Part shown: positions 16,252 through 25,199 of the stretch, one piece after another
Numbering within the stretch: position 1 is the first letter of the stretch
Layout of the letters: every line of letters begins with the position of its first letter
NCBI GenBank assembly: GCA_030620515.1
Contig: JAUXEM010000011.1
Span: 1-37,634 of the forward strand
Source of the DNA: Salinivirgaceae bacterium
GTDB taxonomy: Bacteria > Bacteroidota > Bacteroidia > Bacteroidales > SZUA-534
Direction: 5' to 3'
DNA length: 37,634 nucleotides
The notes under the pieces: generated by a model
Databases searched by the model: none
Seen by the model: only the letters and a program-made list of their open reading frames with translations
Told to the model about the DNA's origin: nothing
Program-made: the position numbers and the translations under genes

Positions 16252-16750
16252 AGTACTACCGCGCAATATATTTCGTTTTGTTTTTTTAGTTTTACTACAG
16301 GTGATGGTTTTAAATAATATTCAATTTAGCGGATATATTAATCCATACATGTATGTTTTATTTATTTTGCTTTTGCCATTTGAAACTCCTAAATGGTTGG
16401 TATTAGTGCTATCGTTTATTCTTGGTTTATCAGTAGATATGTTTTGCGATACACTAGGGATTCATGCTTCGGCATCTGTTTTTATGGCTTTTTTACGACC
16501 ATTTGTTTTGCGTGCAATTTCGCCTCGTGATGGATTTGAAACGGGAACCTATCCTCGTGTTTCTTTTTATGGTGTAGTTTGGTTTTTAAAATATTCTTTA
16601 TTATTGGTTTTTTCGCATCACTTATTTTTATTTGTAATTGAAGTATTTAAGTTCGATAATTTACATTTAATTCTATGGCGAACTGCCCTAAGTACAATCT
16701 TTACTGTATTTTTAATTATCATTAGTCAATTTGTAATGTTCCGAAAGTAA
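16244..16750 (+). CDS. mreD: Rod-shape-determining protein MreD
   Basis: A 168-residue membrane protein with about five hydrophobic helices, including FRFVFLVLLQVMVLNNI near the N-terminus and a C-terminal LSTIFTVFLIIISQFVMF. Sequence conservation in MreD is weak; the assignment rests on size, topology and position between mreC and PBP2. The pattern SFILGLSVDMFCDTLGIHA resembles the family's G-x-x-x-D segment. It starts inside the mreC end, with AAAGGAG 8 nt before its ATG, and ends directly against the mrdA start codon. Confidence 0.9.
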   Translation: MIKVLPRNIFRFVFLVLLQVMVLNNIQFSGYINPYMYVLFILLLPFETPKWLVLVLSFILGLSVDMFCDTLGIHASASVFMAFLRPFVLRAISPRDGFETGTYPRVSFYGVVWFLKYSLLLVFSHHLFLFVIEVFKFDNLHLILWRTALSTIFTVFLIIISQFVMFRK

Positions 16751-18580
16751 ATGAATCAGTATATTAACCGTAAATATGTAATAGTGGGTATATTCAGCCT
16801 TGTTGTGCTGATATTTATTAGCCGACTGTTTTATTTGCAGGTTATTGATCAATCTTCAAAACTTTTAGCATCTAATAATGTATTGCGACATGTCTCAAAG
16901 TATCCTGCACGCGGTTTAGTATTTGATCGTAATCAAAAGCTATTAGTATATAATGAGGCGGCTTACGATTTAATGATTATTCCAAATCAATTAAGTGAAT
17001 TTGACACTCTAGAGATGTGTGAGATGCTTAATCTTACAAAAGAACAAGTAATACAAAGGTTAAGTAAAGCTAAGGCTTATTCTTATTATAAACCCTCTAT
17101 ATTTGAGAAGCTTATTTCGGCAAGAACTTATGCTCCTTTGCAGGAAAAACTATACATGTATAAGGGCTTCTTTACGCAAACAAGAACATTAAGAAGGTAT
17201 CCTCAGAAAATTGCTGCAAATGTTTTAGGTTATGTTAGTGAGGTGGATGGTAAAATTACTAAAGAAAAAGGCTACTATAAGCTTGGTGACTATATTGGGG
17301 CCAAAGGTGTAGAAAAATCATATGAAAAGGTTCTGCGAGGTAAAAAAGGGGTAGAAATATTCATGGTTGATGTACACAATCGGATTAAGGGCAGGTATAA
17401 AAACGGCAAGTATGATACAGCTGCAATTCATGGAGGAAATATTACACTCACAATAGATGCTGAGTTGCAGATTTATGCAGAGAACTTAATGCAAAATAAA
17501 ATTGGTAGTATTGTTGCTATTGAACCATCAACAGGTGAAATATTAGCACTAGTTTCAAGTCCTTCATATAATCCAGAGCTACTTGTGGGGCGCGTGCGAT
17601 CTAAAAACTATTTAGAATTACAGAAAGATACCCTGAAGCCACTTTTCGATAGGCCCTTAATGGCAAGATATCCGCCTGGATCAACCTTTAAAACCGTAAA
17701 TGCATTAATTGGATTGCAGGAGGAAATTGTACATACCTGGACACGCTTTCCTTGTGTGCATGGATATGTGTCAGGTAGGTTCCGTATGGGTTGCCATCCC
17801 CATAAATCAAATCTAGATTTGATTAAATCTATACAGAATTCATGTAATTCTTATTATGCTCATTTATTTAGGAATCTGCTAGATCATCCTAAATATGGAT
17901 CTTTTGAGAATGGTTTTGAAACATGGCGAAAACACGTTTTGTCATTTGGTTTTGGAAAACGTTTAGGTGTTGATTTGCCAAATGAAAAGCAAGGATATAT
18001 ACCAACGATTAATCGCTATAATAGAATATATGGTGAGGGGCGTATAAAATCATTAAATATTGTATCAATGGCAATAGGGCAAGGTGAATTGCTTATGACA
18101 CCAGTGCAAATGGCTAATATGGCTGCTACCATTTGCAATAAAGGATATTATTTTACGCCACATATTATTAAAGAATTACCACAGGCATTTAATGATTTAA
18201 AAATGCCTCTTACTGTAAAAAGATATTCAGATATTGATAGTGTGCATTTTAATCCGGTAATTGAAGGAATGTATTTGGCAGTTAACGGATTAGATGGAGG
18301 AACAGCAAGAAATGCAGCAGTAAAGGGTTTAGATATTTGTGGAAAAACTGGCACAGCACAAAATCCAGGAAAGGATCATTCTATATTTATTGCTTTTGCT
18401 CCTAAAAATACTCCTAAAATTGCAATAGCTGTATATGTTGAAAATGGTGGATATGGTGCAACATGGGCTGCACCTATAGCAAGTTTGTTAATTGAAAAAC
18501 ATTTATCAGATACTATTACGCGTAAATATTTAGAAAATCATGTTTTAAAAGGAGACCTAATACATGTCATTAAAAAATAA
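16751..18580 (+). CDS. mrdA: Penicillin-binding protein 2 (elongasome transpeptidase)
   Basis: PBP2 cross-links peptidoglycan in the elongation complex with RodA. An N-terminal membrane anchor (about 10-27) is followed by the PBP dimerisation/pedestal region (YPARGLVFDRNQKLLVYNE; YIGAKGVEKSYEKVLRGKKG). The transpeptidase domain shows the catalytic Ser311-Thr-Phe-Lys314 in YPPGSTFK, the SxN motif SCN in IQNSCNSYY and KTGT at 532-535. All active-site motifs are intact; 609 residues is normal. The start codon immediately follows the mreD stop, and its 3' end overlaps rodA by 17 bp. Confidence 0.96.
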   Translation: MNQYINRKYVIVGIFSLVVLIFISRLFYLQVIDQSSKLLASNNVLRHVSKYPARGLVFDRNQKLLVYNEAAYDLMIIPNQLSEFDTLEMCEMLNLTKEQVIQRLSKAKAYSYYKPSIFEKLISARTYAPLQEKLYMYKGFFTQTRTLRRYPQKIAANVLGYVSEVDGKITKEKGYYKLGDYIGAKGVEKSYEKVLRGKKGVEIFMVDVHNRIKGRYKNGKYDTAAIHGGNITLTIDAELQIYAENLMQNKIGSIVAIEPSTGEILALVSSPSYNPELLVGRVRSKNYLELQKDTLKPLFDRPLMARYPPGSTFKTVNALIGLQEEIVHTWTRFPCVHGYVSGRFRMGCHPHKSNLDLIKSIQNSCNSYYAHLFRNLLDHPKYGSFENGFETWRKHVLSFGFGKRLGVDLPNEKQGYIPTINRYNRIYGEGRIKSLNIVSMAIGQGELLMTPVQMANMAATICNKGYYFTPHIIKELPQAFNDLKMPLTVKRYSDIDSVHFNPVIEGMYLAVNGLDGGTARNAAVKGLDICGKTGTAQNPGKDHSIFIAFAPKNTPKIAIAVYVENGGYGATWAAPIASLLIEKHLSDTITRKYLENHVLKGDLIHVIKK

Positions 18581-19991
18581 TAATATTTGGTCTGATATTG
18601 ACTGGCCGACTATTGGAATATATTTTCTACTAGTTGCTTTAGGGTGGTTTAATATTTACTCAGCAGTTTACAACGAAGATCAACATGAAGTGTTTAGCTT
18701 TGCCTCACGGTACGGTAGGCAATTAATTTGGATTGGAGCTTCTTTTGTAATTATTTTAATAACACTCATATTAGATAGTAAGTTTTATTCCGCCTTTTCA
18801 TTCCCTATTTATAGCGTTGTAATACTTCTGTTATTAGCAGTTTTAATATTCGGCGTACGTGTAAATGGTGCAAAATCATGGTTTGTTATTGGTGCAATTC
18901 GTATACAACCGGCCGAATTTGCAAAATTTGCAACATCTTTAGCTCTTGCAAAATATTTAAGTCAGTATAATTTTAAGCCAGAAAAAATTAAATTCTTTTT
19001 GGGGTTCTGTCTTATTACTTTTTTACCTGCGGTTTTAATTCTAATGCAAAACGATACTGGTTCTGCACTGGTATTTATCATCTTTTTTCTAGTGTTTTTT
19101 CGTGAAGGAATGCCATCTGTATATCTTTTAGTAGGATTCTTGGCAGTAACTCTTTTTATTTTATCGTTGCTCTATGAGATACCTGTTGTTATAATAGTAC
19201 TCGAGTTTTTTGGATTATTATCTTTCTATCTGCTAAGGAGGGAGTTAAAATGGACTTTTAATGCAGCCATTGTTATTGTAGTTTTAAATGTAATAGCATG
19301 GCAAATTTCCGTAAGATTATTTCCTGAGCTATCACTAACATATCCATTACTTGTATCGCTTGCATTGTCGGTTTTATGGTATTTAACAAAAATATATAAG
19401 CATAAATTAAAAGAATCATATTTGCTTATTACCATTTTATTTGCCTCTTTAATGTTTACATATTCTGTCGATTATGTATTTAATAATGTGCTTGATGATC
19501 ATCAGCAGCGACGAATTAACCATTTGCTCGGAATAGAATCAGATCCATATGGTGCAGGGTACAATGTGAACCAATCAAAAATTGCCATAGGTTCTGGTGG
19601 AGCTTACGGAAAGGGATATTTGCAAGGAACGCAAACAAAGTTCAAATTTGTACCCGAACAAAGCACCGATTTTATATTTTGCACTGTTGGCGAGGAGTGG
19701 GGCTTTGTTGGAACTTCCGTTGTATTACTACTTTTCTTGCTATTAATGATACGGCTGGTTTTCTTGGCCGAAAGACAAAAATCAGTATATAGTAGGGTAT
19801 TTGGATATGCTGTTACGTGTATAATATTTTTCCATGTTGCAATTAATGTTGGAATGACCATTGGATTAGCTCCTGTAATTGGTATTCCTTTGCCATTTTT
19901 TAGTTATGGAGGCTCATCACTTTGGGGTTTTACCTTCCTATTATTTATTTTCTTGAAATTAGACACTAATAGGAACGAATTGGTAAACTAA
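18564..19991 (+). CDS. rodA: SEDS peptidoglycan polymerase RodA, with enlarged middle
   Basis: RodA is the glycosyltransferase that polymerises lipid II during elongation. Conserved SEDS parts are present: VNGAKSWFVIGAIRIQPAEFAKF, LPAVLILMQNDTGSALVF, the catalytic-loop aspartate (Asp369) in PEQSTDFIFCTVGEEWGF, and PFFSYGGSSLWGF near the end. At 475 residues it is about 100 longer than E. coli RodA. The extra length lies at about residues 190-300, where additional hydrophobic helices (FFGLLSFYLLRR, AAIVIVVLNVIAW, LLVSLALSVLWYL) precede the conserved QQRRI loop. I believe a longer form is common in Bacteroidota. Translation begins within mrdA, with AAAGGAG about 10 nt upstream of the ATG. Confidence 0.95.
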   Translation: MSLKNNNIWSDIDWPTIGIYFLLVALGWFNIYSAVYNEDQHEVFSFASRYGRQLIWIGASFVIILITLILDSKFYSAFSFPIYSVVILLLLAVLIFGVRVNGAKSWFVIGAIRIQPAEFAKFATSLALAKYLSQYNFKPEKIKFFLGFCLITFLPAVLILMQNDTGSALVFIIFFLVFFREGMPSVYLLVGFLAVTLFILSLLYEIPVVIIVLEFFGLLSFYLLRRELKWTFNAAIVIVVLNVIAWQISVRLFPELSLTYPLLVSLALSVLWYLTKIYKHKLKESYLLITILFASLMFTYSVDYVFNNVLDDHQQRRINHLLGIESDPYGAGYNVNQSKIAIGSGGAYGKGYLQGTQTKFKFVPEQSTDFIFCTVGEEWGFVGTSVVLLLFLLLMIRLVFLAERQKSVYSRVFGYAVTCIIFFHVAINVGMTIGLAPVIGIPLPFFSYGGSSLWGFTFLLFIFLKLDTNRNELVN

Positions 19992-19993
19992 GC

Positions 19994-20014
19994 ATACTGG
20001 CCAAGTATTTTTTT
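19994..20014 (+). terminator. Weak terminator candidate after rodA
   Basis: A 5-bp stem ATACT/AGTAT with a 5-nt loop is followed by seven T residues. It lies just after the rodA stop. The stem is short, so confidence is low. The rest of the gap to 20305 is AT-rich and contains only the next gene's promoter element. Confidence 0.35.
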
Positions 20015-20258
20015 AATTATTAGTACATTGCTATTATTAACAATAAATAAGGACAATTAGGCTTTTAATTTAATTAATGTTACCAAAATAACGCATTTGC
20101 TTACAATATGATAATTTTAACTGGTTGATATTTAGCATTGCTTTTAGTATTTTTGCGAATTGAATAATGGGGTAGTATTATAGACATATCTGTATAACTT
20201 CGCTTTTGGTAATTCTGACCATGTTAAATTGAGAAAATATTAATCTCTCTAGATTCAG

Positions 20259-20266
20259 TAACTTTG
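20259..20266 (+). promoter_or_regulatory. Putative -7 element of the KamA-like gene (TAACTTTG)
   Basis: Exact TAnnTTTG match 40 nt before ATG 20306. It overlaps the TTG that the ORF track used as start (20264), which is evidence for the downstream ATG pair. No good TTG is seen at -33. Confidence 0.5.
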
Positions 20267-20305
20267 CATCCCATTAAAAATATAATAATATTAAAAGATT
20301 TGCGT

Positions 20306-22498
20306 ATGATGGATTTGTATTACACCGAGATGGATCAAAATAAGATAAGTATCCGTTCATATAAAATGATGTTATCAATTTTAGATGAAAACCCTGAATT
20401 AAAGAATATTTTGAAAACTTCCAAAGGCATTAAAGAGGTTCATGCTAGAATTGATGAGTGGGTTCGCAATATTTTGGGGGGTAATTCAAATGCAATGCGT
20501 TATTTTGAATATAAAATATCGGGTAAAGATGCTTTACTAAATTTAACATGGTCTGAAATTGCTGGAATAAGAATACTTGATTATGTAAAGAATGCTGGTA
20601 AAAAAGTTGAAGACGCCAACTTACTTAATCGAGTTACAGTAATTCAGCCATTTAGAATTTTATGGTTAGCCGCAACAAAAGGAATTGGAGGAGCAAAATT
20701 CGATTTTTTTACTGATATGCAAGAGCTGTTTAGGCAATTTAATGGTACTCAGCAACATTCATTGCCTAGCAAAGAGCAAGTTCTAGGTTGGATGGATAGG
20801 CATTTGGTTGGATCAGATGTAGAAGTATATAAAATTAGACAAAAGAATAAACGCCGTATAATTAAAGTAATTATTAAAAAGATTGAAAGTGGCGAATGGA
20901 AGAGTCCTAAGTATAAATTCCTTAAAGACATTTCAGATAAAGAAAAAACAACACTCGTAGAAAAGTGGTGGAATGATTGGCAATTTCATATTAAATTTGC
21001 CATTCGTGATCCGGAAACCTTGAACGAGATGCTTGGTAATTCAATTACACCTGAAACTATTAGTATTTTTAATCAAGCAAGAGAAGTTGGAATTCCATTT
21101 TTCGTGAATCCTTATTACTTATCGCTATTAAACACCAGGGAATATGAAATTGGTCCGGGTTCCGATCAAATTATTCGCGATTATGTTTTTTATAGTAAGC
21201 AACTAATTGAGCATTTTGGTAAAATTGTAGCATGGGAAAAAGAAGATATTGTAGAACCAGGTAAGCCTAATGCAGCTGGTTGGATTTTACCTTCACAATA
21301 TAATATTCATCGCCGATATCCAGAAGTTGCCATTTTAATACCAGATACAATGGGTAGGGCTTGCGGTGGGCTTTGTGTTTCATGTCAGAGAATGTATGAT
21401 TTTCAAAGTGGTCACTTAAACTTTAATACTGAGAATTTAAAACCTGATAATAGTTGGGATGCCCGACTTGAAGAACTAATGGAGTATTACGAGAAAGATT
21501 CTCAACTACGTGATATCCTTATTACAGGTGGCGATGCTTTTATGAGCTCGGATAAATCGCTTAAGAAAATTCTGGATGCGGTTTATGATATGGCAGTTCG
21601 TAAAATTGAAAACAATAAAGCATTACCAGAAGGAAAAAAACTTGCCGAAATGGTTCGTTTACGCCTAGGAACTCGCTTACCTGTATATTTGCCGCATCGT
21701 ATAACACCTGAGTTAATTAAAGTATTAGCTGATTTTAAAGCGAAAGCTGCTAAAATTGGATTTAAACAATTTGTAGTTCAAACGCATTTTATTAGCTCAA
21801 TGGAGGTTACTCCTGAGGCTATTGAAGGAATTAAACAACTTATTAGTGCAGGTTGGATAATTACCAATCAAATGGTATTTACCGCTGCGGCTTCAGTTCG
21901 TGGTCATGCAAATAAGTTACGTAAAGTGCTGAATGATTGTGGTGTTGTTTCGTATTACACCTTCTCAATAAAAGGATTTAAAGAGAATAGTCATAACTTT
22001 ACAGTTAACGCACGTGCTGTTCAAGAAGCCGTAGAAGAGAAAAGAATTGGTACCATCCCTTCTTCAATTTATAAAGATATAAAGGATTTGTCTTCGGATG
22101 CTGAAAATATTAAGGCAAAAATAGATAGGCTTAGAGACAAAAAAGATTTACCATTTTTAGCTACAGACAGGAATGTAATGAATATTCCTGGAGTGGGCAA
22201 AAGCTTAACATTTAGAACCATAGGTATTACTCGTTTTGGGCATCGTATTCTTGAATTTGAGCACGATACACATAGAAACCATAGTCCTATTATTGAAAAA
22301 ATGGGCAATTTTATTGTAGTTGAGTCTAAAACAGTTCGTCAATATATGCGTCAAATTGAACGAATTGGAGAAAATACTTCAGATTATGTTGATATTTATG
22401 GATACTCTATTGGAGAAACTGAACCACGTATGTCTATTTATGAATACCCAAAGTATGATTTTAAAATAACTTCAGAATATACCAACTTGGAGGTGTAA
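20306..22498 (+). CDS. Long KamA-family (lysine 2,3-aminomutase-like) radical SAM enzyme
   Basis: I use ATG 20306 (MMDLYYTEMDQ; the next codon is also ATG) because the ORF-track TTG sits in a promoter element. The protein has about 730 residues; classical lysine 2,3-aminomutase has about 416. Residues from about 330 onward align with that family: radical-SAM cluster Cys353-x3-Cys357-x2-Cys360 (CGGLCVSC), LRDILITGGDAFMSSD, RLGTRLPVYLPHRITPELI, QTHFISSMEVTPEAI and IPGVGKSL. In the last, Lys632 corresponds to the PLP-binding lysine of GGGGK in the classical enzyme. So both cofactor sites appear kept. The N-terminal roughly 300 residues are unfamiliar. An amino-group migration on an amino acid is likely, but the substrate is unknown. 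It stands alone, with no lysine-fermentation genes nearby. Confidence 0.85.
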   Translation: MMDLYYTEMDQNKISIRSYKMMLSILDENPELKNILKTSKGIKEVHARIDEWVRNILGGNSNAMRYFEYKISGKDALLNLTWSEIAGIRILDYVKNAGKKVEDANLLNRVTVIQPFRILWLAATKGIGGAKFDFFTDMQELFRQFNGTQQHSLPSKEQVLGWMDRHLVGSDVEVYKIRQKNKRRIIKVIIKKIESGEWKSPKYKFLKDISDKEKTTLVEKWWNDWQFHIKFAIRDPETLNEMLGNSITPETISIFNQAREVGIPFFVNPYYLSLLNTREYEIGPGSDQIIRDYVFYSKQLIEHFGKIVAWEKEDIVEPGKPNAAGWILPSQYNIHRRYPEVAILIPDTMGRACGGLCVSCQRMYDFQSGHLNFNTENLKPDNSWDARLEELMEYYEKDSQLRDILITGGDAFMSSDKSLKKILDAVYDMAVRKIENNKALPEGKKLAEMVRLRLGTRLPVYLPHRITPELIKVLADFKAKAAKIGFKQFVVQTHFISSMEVTPEAIEGIKQLISAGWIITNQMVFTAAASVRGHANKLRKVLNDCGVVSYYTFSIKGFKENSHNFTVNARAVQEAVEEKRIGTIPSSIYKDIKDLSSDAENIKAKIDRLRDKKDLPFLATDRNVMNIPGVGKSLTFRTIGITRFGHRILEFEHDTHRNHSPIIEKMGNFIVVESKTVRQYMRQIERIGENTSDYVDIYGYSIGETEPRMSIYEYPKYDFKITSEYTNLEV

Positions 22499-22540
22499 TT
22501 TTAGAAGATAAAATTATGAATGCAGAATATAGAATTAAGA

Positions 22541-22570
22541 AAGGGATTGTCCTTTGCAGGGCAATCTCTT
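22541..22570. terminator. Hairpin between converging genes
   Basis: AAGGGATTGTCC and GGGCAATCTCTT form a 12-bp stem with two G-U wobbles and a 6-nt loop (TTTGCA). No long T tract follows on either strand, so termination is only probable, inferred from its place between two converging genes. Confidence 0.4.
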
Positions 22571-22647
22571 GATGCTTAACCAAAGTATCAAAGTTGCATT
22601 AATTTTATTCGTTTTGTGTTTTTAGTTTATATATTTGATTACTTGAG

Positions 22648-24873
22648 TTATTTTATCTCTTTAGCTTTTGATGCGCTTACAAATAGAATATTTCCTACAT
22701 CGCCATAACCATTAAATAAATCTTCAGAGTTAAGATTGTCCGATTCGTGATAATTGAATCCAACAATAGTCAAGTCTGCATCTATTGAGTATTTTTCAAT
22801 AGTATTCTTTTTACTTGCATTGGGGTTTATAGGTATTAAATTAATGTTAGATGGCGAAATTGGTAAACGTCCCGATTTAATTAACTCCAACAGTTTTTCT
22901 TTTTGTGTTTGTAGCTCTTGCTCTGGGTAAGTTGCAAATATTTTAATAAAGCCTCGTTTCCAATCCGGATGCCCAAGCATTATATAAGCTAATAGAATCA
23001 TAAGATTCGAGTTCTCAAAATCTTCGTAACTAATCCACACATGAATTTCTTTCTTGTATCCAAAACTTTTGTACGATGTATTAAGTACGCATACATCAAA
23101 ATCAGTAGATTCTAAAAGTTGGAAGTTTTTAAGTACCTCATTAATAGAATCAGGCTCAGTTCTACTAAATTCAAACAAAACCATATTGTTTACTTTGCCC
23201 GAAATATTTGTTAATTGAATAACCTGTGCAATGGCTGAGGTGTACGAAGGGCTAATAATTGTATCGAGATAAACTTTGTTTTTACTACCCGAGGCTAAAT
23301 TTATTAAACGACTTCTAACCTCTTTTGACTCTTTGTTGGTTTCCTCGTTTAAAAAGCCTTTTATAAAATGAATGTATGTTCCAAATCCATATTTGTAGGA
23401 AACCCATCTTAGTATATCAAATGCCGATCGTCGTTTAAAAGTATCGGGCGATATGCAAATTGCAAAAGGTCGCCAACTAACTTCTCTGTCTTCTTTATTG
23501 GCGCGTTGAGCAAATATTTGAAGCTGTCGGCTTAATTGAAAAACCACTCCTCTTAAAAGTTTAGCAAGTCCTTTTTTATCGGCACTTGTACGGCTTATTA
23601 TAATGTATAGTAAGCTCATTATTAGTATAGATACAAAGGCATAAGGCGTGTTCATTTTAAACATTACCCAAAACGAAAGTGCTGCACCAATTGCAGATAT
23701 GTACCAACGCGATTTAAATGTAGGTCGGTAAGCAGGGTCGGCAGCAAAGTGTTCTAAAAATGATATAAGACAAATTGCACCGTAGGTAATCATAAAAAAC
23801 ATAGATATTATTTGAGCAACAACATTAATATCTCCAATAAATACGAAGCCAAAAGCAATAGCTATTGTAATAATAGATGCGTTTATAGGTTCGTTGTCTT
23901 TTGCCTTTCCTTTTGCTAGCCAGTTATTAAGCCTGCGGTTTGGTAATATGTGATCCATGCCAATGGCTTGTATAGTGCGTGGCGCAACCATAATAGAACC
24001 CAATGCCGACGATAAACATGCAGCCGCTAAACCAATTGGTATTATTGGGCCCCATGTTGCAATTTTACTCATAATTAGTTGATCGGCATTTAAATCGCTT
24101 GGCAAGGCTGATGCTGAGAATTTAAAAGCAGCAAATATGTAAATTATTAATCCTACTACCGTAGCTGTAATAGTACCATAAGGAATCGATTTTTGTGGAT
24201 TTTTTAAATCGCCAGATAACCCTAATCCAGCTGCTATGCCTGTAAAAGCTGGAAATATAATGGTAAAGACATAAAAGAATTCTGCCGGATTTTCAATATG
24301 CGAGTAGTAATCTATTTTTTGAAAACCTCCTGCAGGTTCGCCAATAAAAAACATTGCCAACGAGGTAAGTAACAATGCTACAACAAAGTAAAGAAACTTC
24401 ATGCCCATATTGGCACCTCGTGTAAGTATTAATGCCGATATTATTATTGTTGAGCCAAGTGTAATCCACGATTTTTCAAGCGTTATTCCATATTTTACTC
24501 CTATTATTTGAATTAAAGGTTCAAATGCCTCGCCAAATGCAATAATGTAAAAAGCAACGCTAATGGCTTGCGATAAATATAAAGCTATACCAATAGCGCC
24601 ACCAATGTTAAATCCGAACGAACGCGATATTATATAGTATGCGCCGCCACCAAGCACTTTTTGGTTAGTGGCTATTTCGGCAACTGCCAAAGCAGTAGGT
24701 ACTGTAATAAGATGACCCAGTATAACAATTCCTAATATACCCAATAAGCCAACATTGCCAATTGCCCAACCAAAGCGCAAGAATAATATGGCTCCTAAAA
24801 TAGTACTTACAGCAGTCATGAAAACCGGAAGAGTGCCAAAATTGGCTGAATGTGTGATTAATTTTTTGGGCAT
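22648..24873 (-). CDS. SLC12-like (cation-chloride cotransporter / APC superfamily) transporter
   Basis: I start at 24873 (MPKKLITHSANFGTLPVF). The ORF track's extra 28 residues (PFAFCFLVFVFC) translate low-complexity T/G-rich sequence and are unlikely. Residues about 10-450 form some 12 membrane helices. The first carries TAVSTILGAILFLRFGWAIGNVG, the characteristic start of SLC12-type carriers, and a later segment reads IIFPAFTGIAAGLGLSGDLKNPQKSIP, diagnostic of this family. The C-terminal roughly 270 residues are soluble and contain ISPDTFKRRSAFDILRWVSY and USP-like segments, as in CCC proteins. Bacterial members are poorly characterised; ions (Na/K/Cl) or amino acids are both possible substrates. 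It has 742 residues and is monocistronic, with convergent (kamA-like) and divergent (ABC-F) neighbours. Confidence 0.88.
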   Translation of the reverse strand: MPKKLITHSANFGTLPVFMTAVSTILGAILFLRFGWAIGNVGLLGILGIVILGHLITVPTALAVAEIATNQKVLGGGAYYIISRSFGFNIGGAIGIALYLSQAISVAFYIIAFGEAFEPLIQIIGVKYGITLEKSWITLGSTIIISALILTRGANMGMKFLYFVVALLLTSLAMFFIGEPAGGFQKIDYYSHIENPAEFFYVFTIIFPAFTGIAAGLGLSGDLKNPQKSIPYGTITATVVGLIIYIFAAFKFSASALPSDLNADQLIMSKIATWGPIIPIGLAAACLSSALGSIMVAPRTIQAIGMDHILPNRRLNNWLAKGKAKDNEPINASIITIAIAFGFVFIGDINVVAQIISMFFMITYGAICLISFLEHFAADPAYRPTFKSRWYISAIGAALSFWVMFKMNTPYAFVSILIMSLLYIIISRTSADKKGLAKLLRGVVFQLSRQLQIFAQRANKEDREVSWRPFAICISPDTFKRRSAFDILRWVSYKYGFGTYIHFIKGFLNEETNKESKEVRSRLINLASGSKNKVYLDTIISPSYTSAIAQVIQLTNISGKVNNMVLFEFSRTEPDSINEVLKNFQLLESTDFDVCVLNTSYKSFGYKKEIHVWISYEDFENSNLMILLAYIMLGHPDWKRGFIKIFATYPEQELQTQKEKLLELIKSGRLPISPSNINLIPINPNASKKNTIEKYSIDADLTIVGFNYHESDNLNSEDLFNGYGDVGNILFVSASKAKEIK

Positions 24874-25199
24874 TATTTTATTTTTTATTCTAAAATAGTA
24901 AAATATTAAGTAACAAATGCAAAAAACAAATACCAAAAAACAAAAAGCAAATGGCAAAAAGGTAAATGACGACTAAAATACAATGTAGGAACGCTCAATT
25001 AAACGAATGATAAATTGATAGATAATCTTTTGAGTTAGTATCGTAATACTTTGTTTAAAACCGCAATTCATCTTATGTGTTTGCTGATTAACAACACAGA
25101 ATGCGGGTTTTATAGGCGAATTCTATCTAAAATGAATCAAAATAGATTAGAATAAAGCCATTATCTTTTATATTTTTGAGGCTTTAAAATAAGTAGAAT
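24874..25199. promoter_or_regulatory. Divergent intergenic region; ABC-F promoter element TATTTTTG at 25171-25178
   Basis: This 326-bp gap separates two divergently transcribed genes. TATTTTTG (25171-25178) is an exact TAnnTTTG match 21 nt before the ABC-F ATG. The half next to the transporter is a low-complexity run of short A-rich words (CAAATGC, CAAATACC, CAAAAAGC, CAAATGGC) around 24915-24965. I found no confident promoter for the transporter and no gene. Confidence 0.45.

Noticed and set aside
24874-24957. 28-residue N-terminal extension of the SLC12-like transporter
   Set aside because: It translates low-complexity DNA into a Phe/Cys-rich string, while MPKK at 24873 gives a normal cytoplasmic N-terminus before the first helix.
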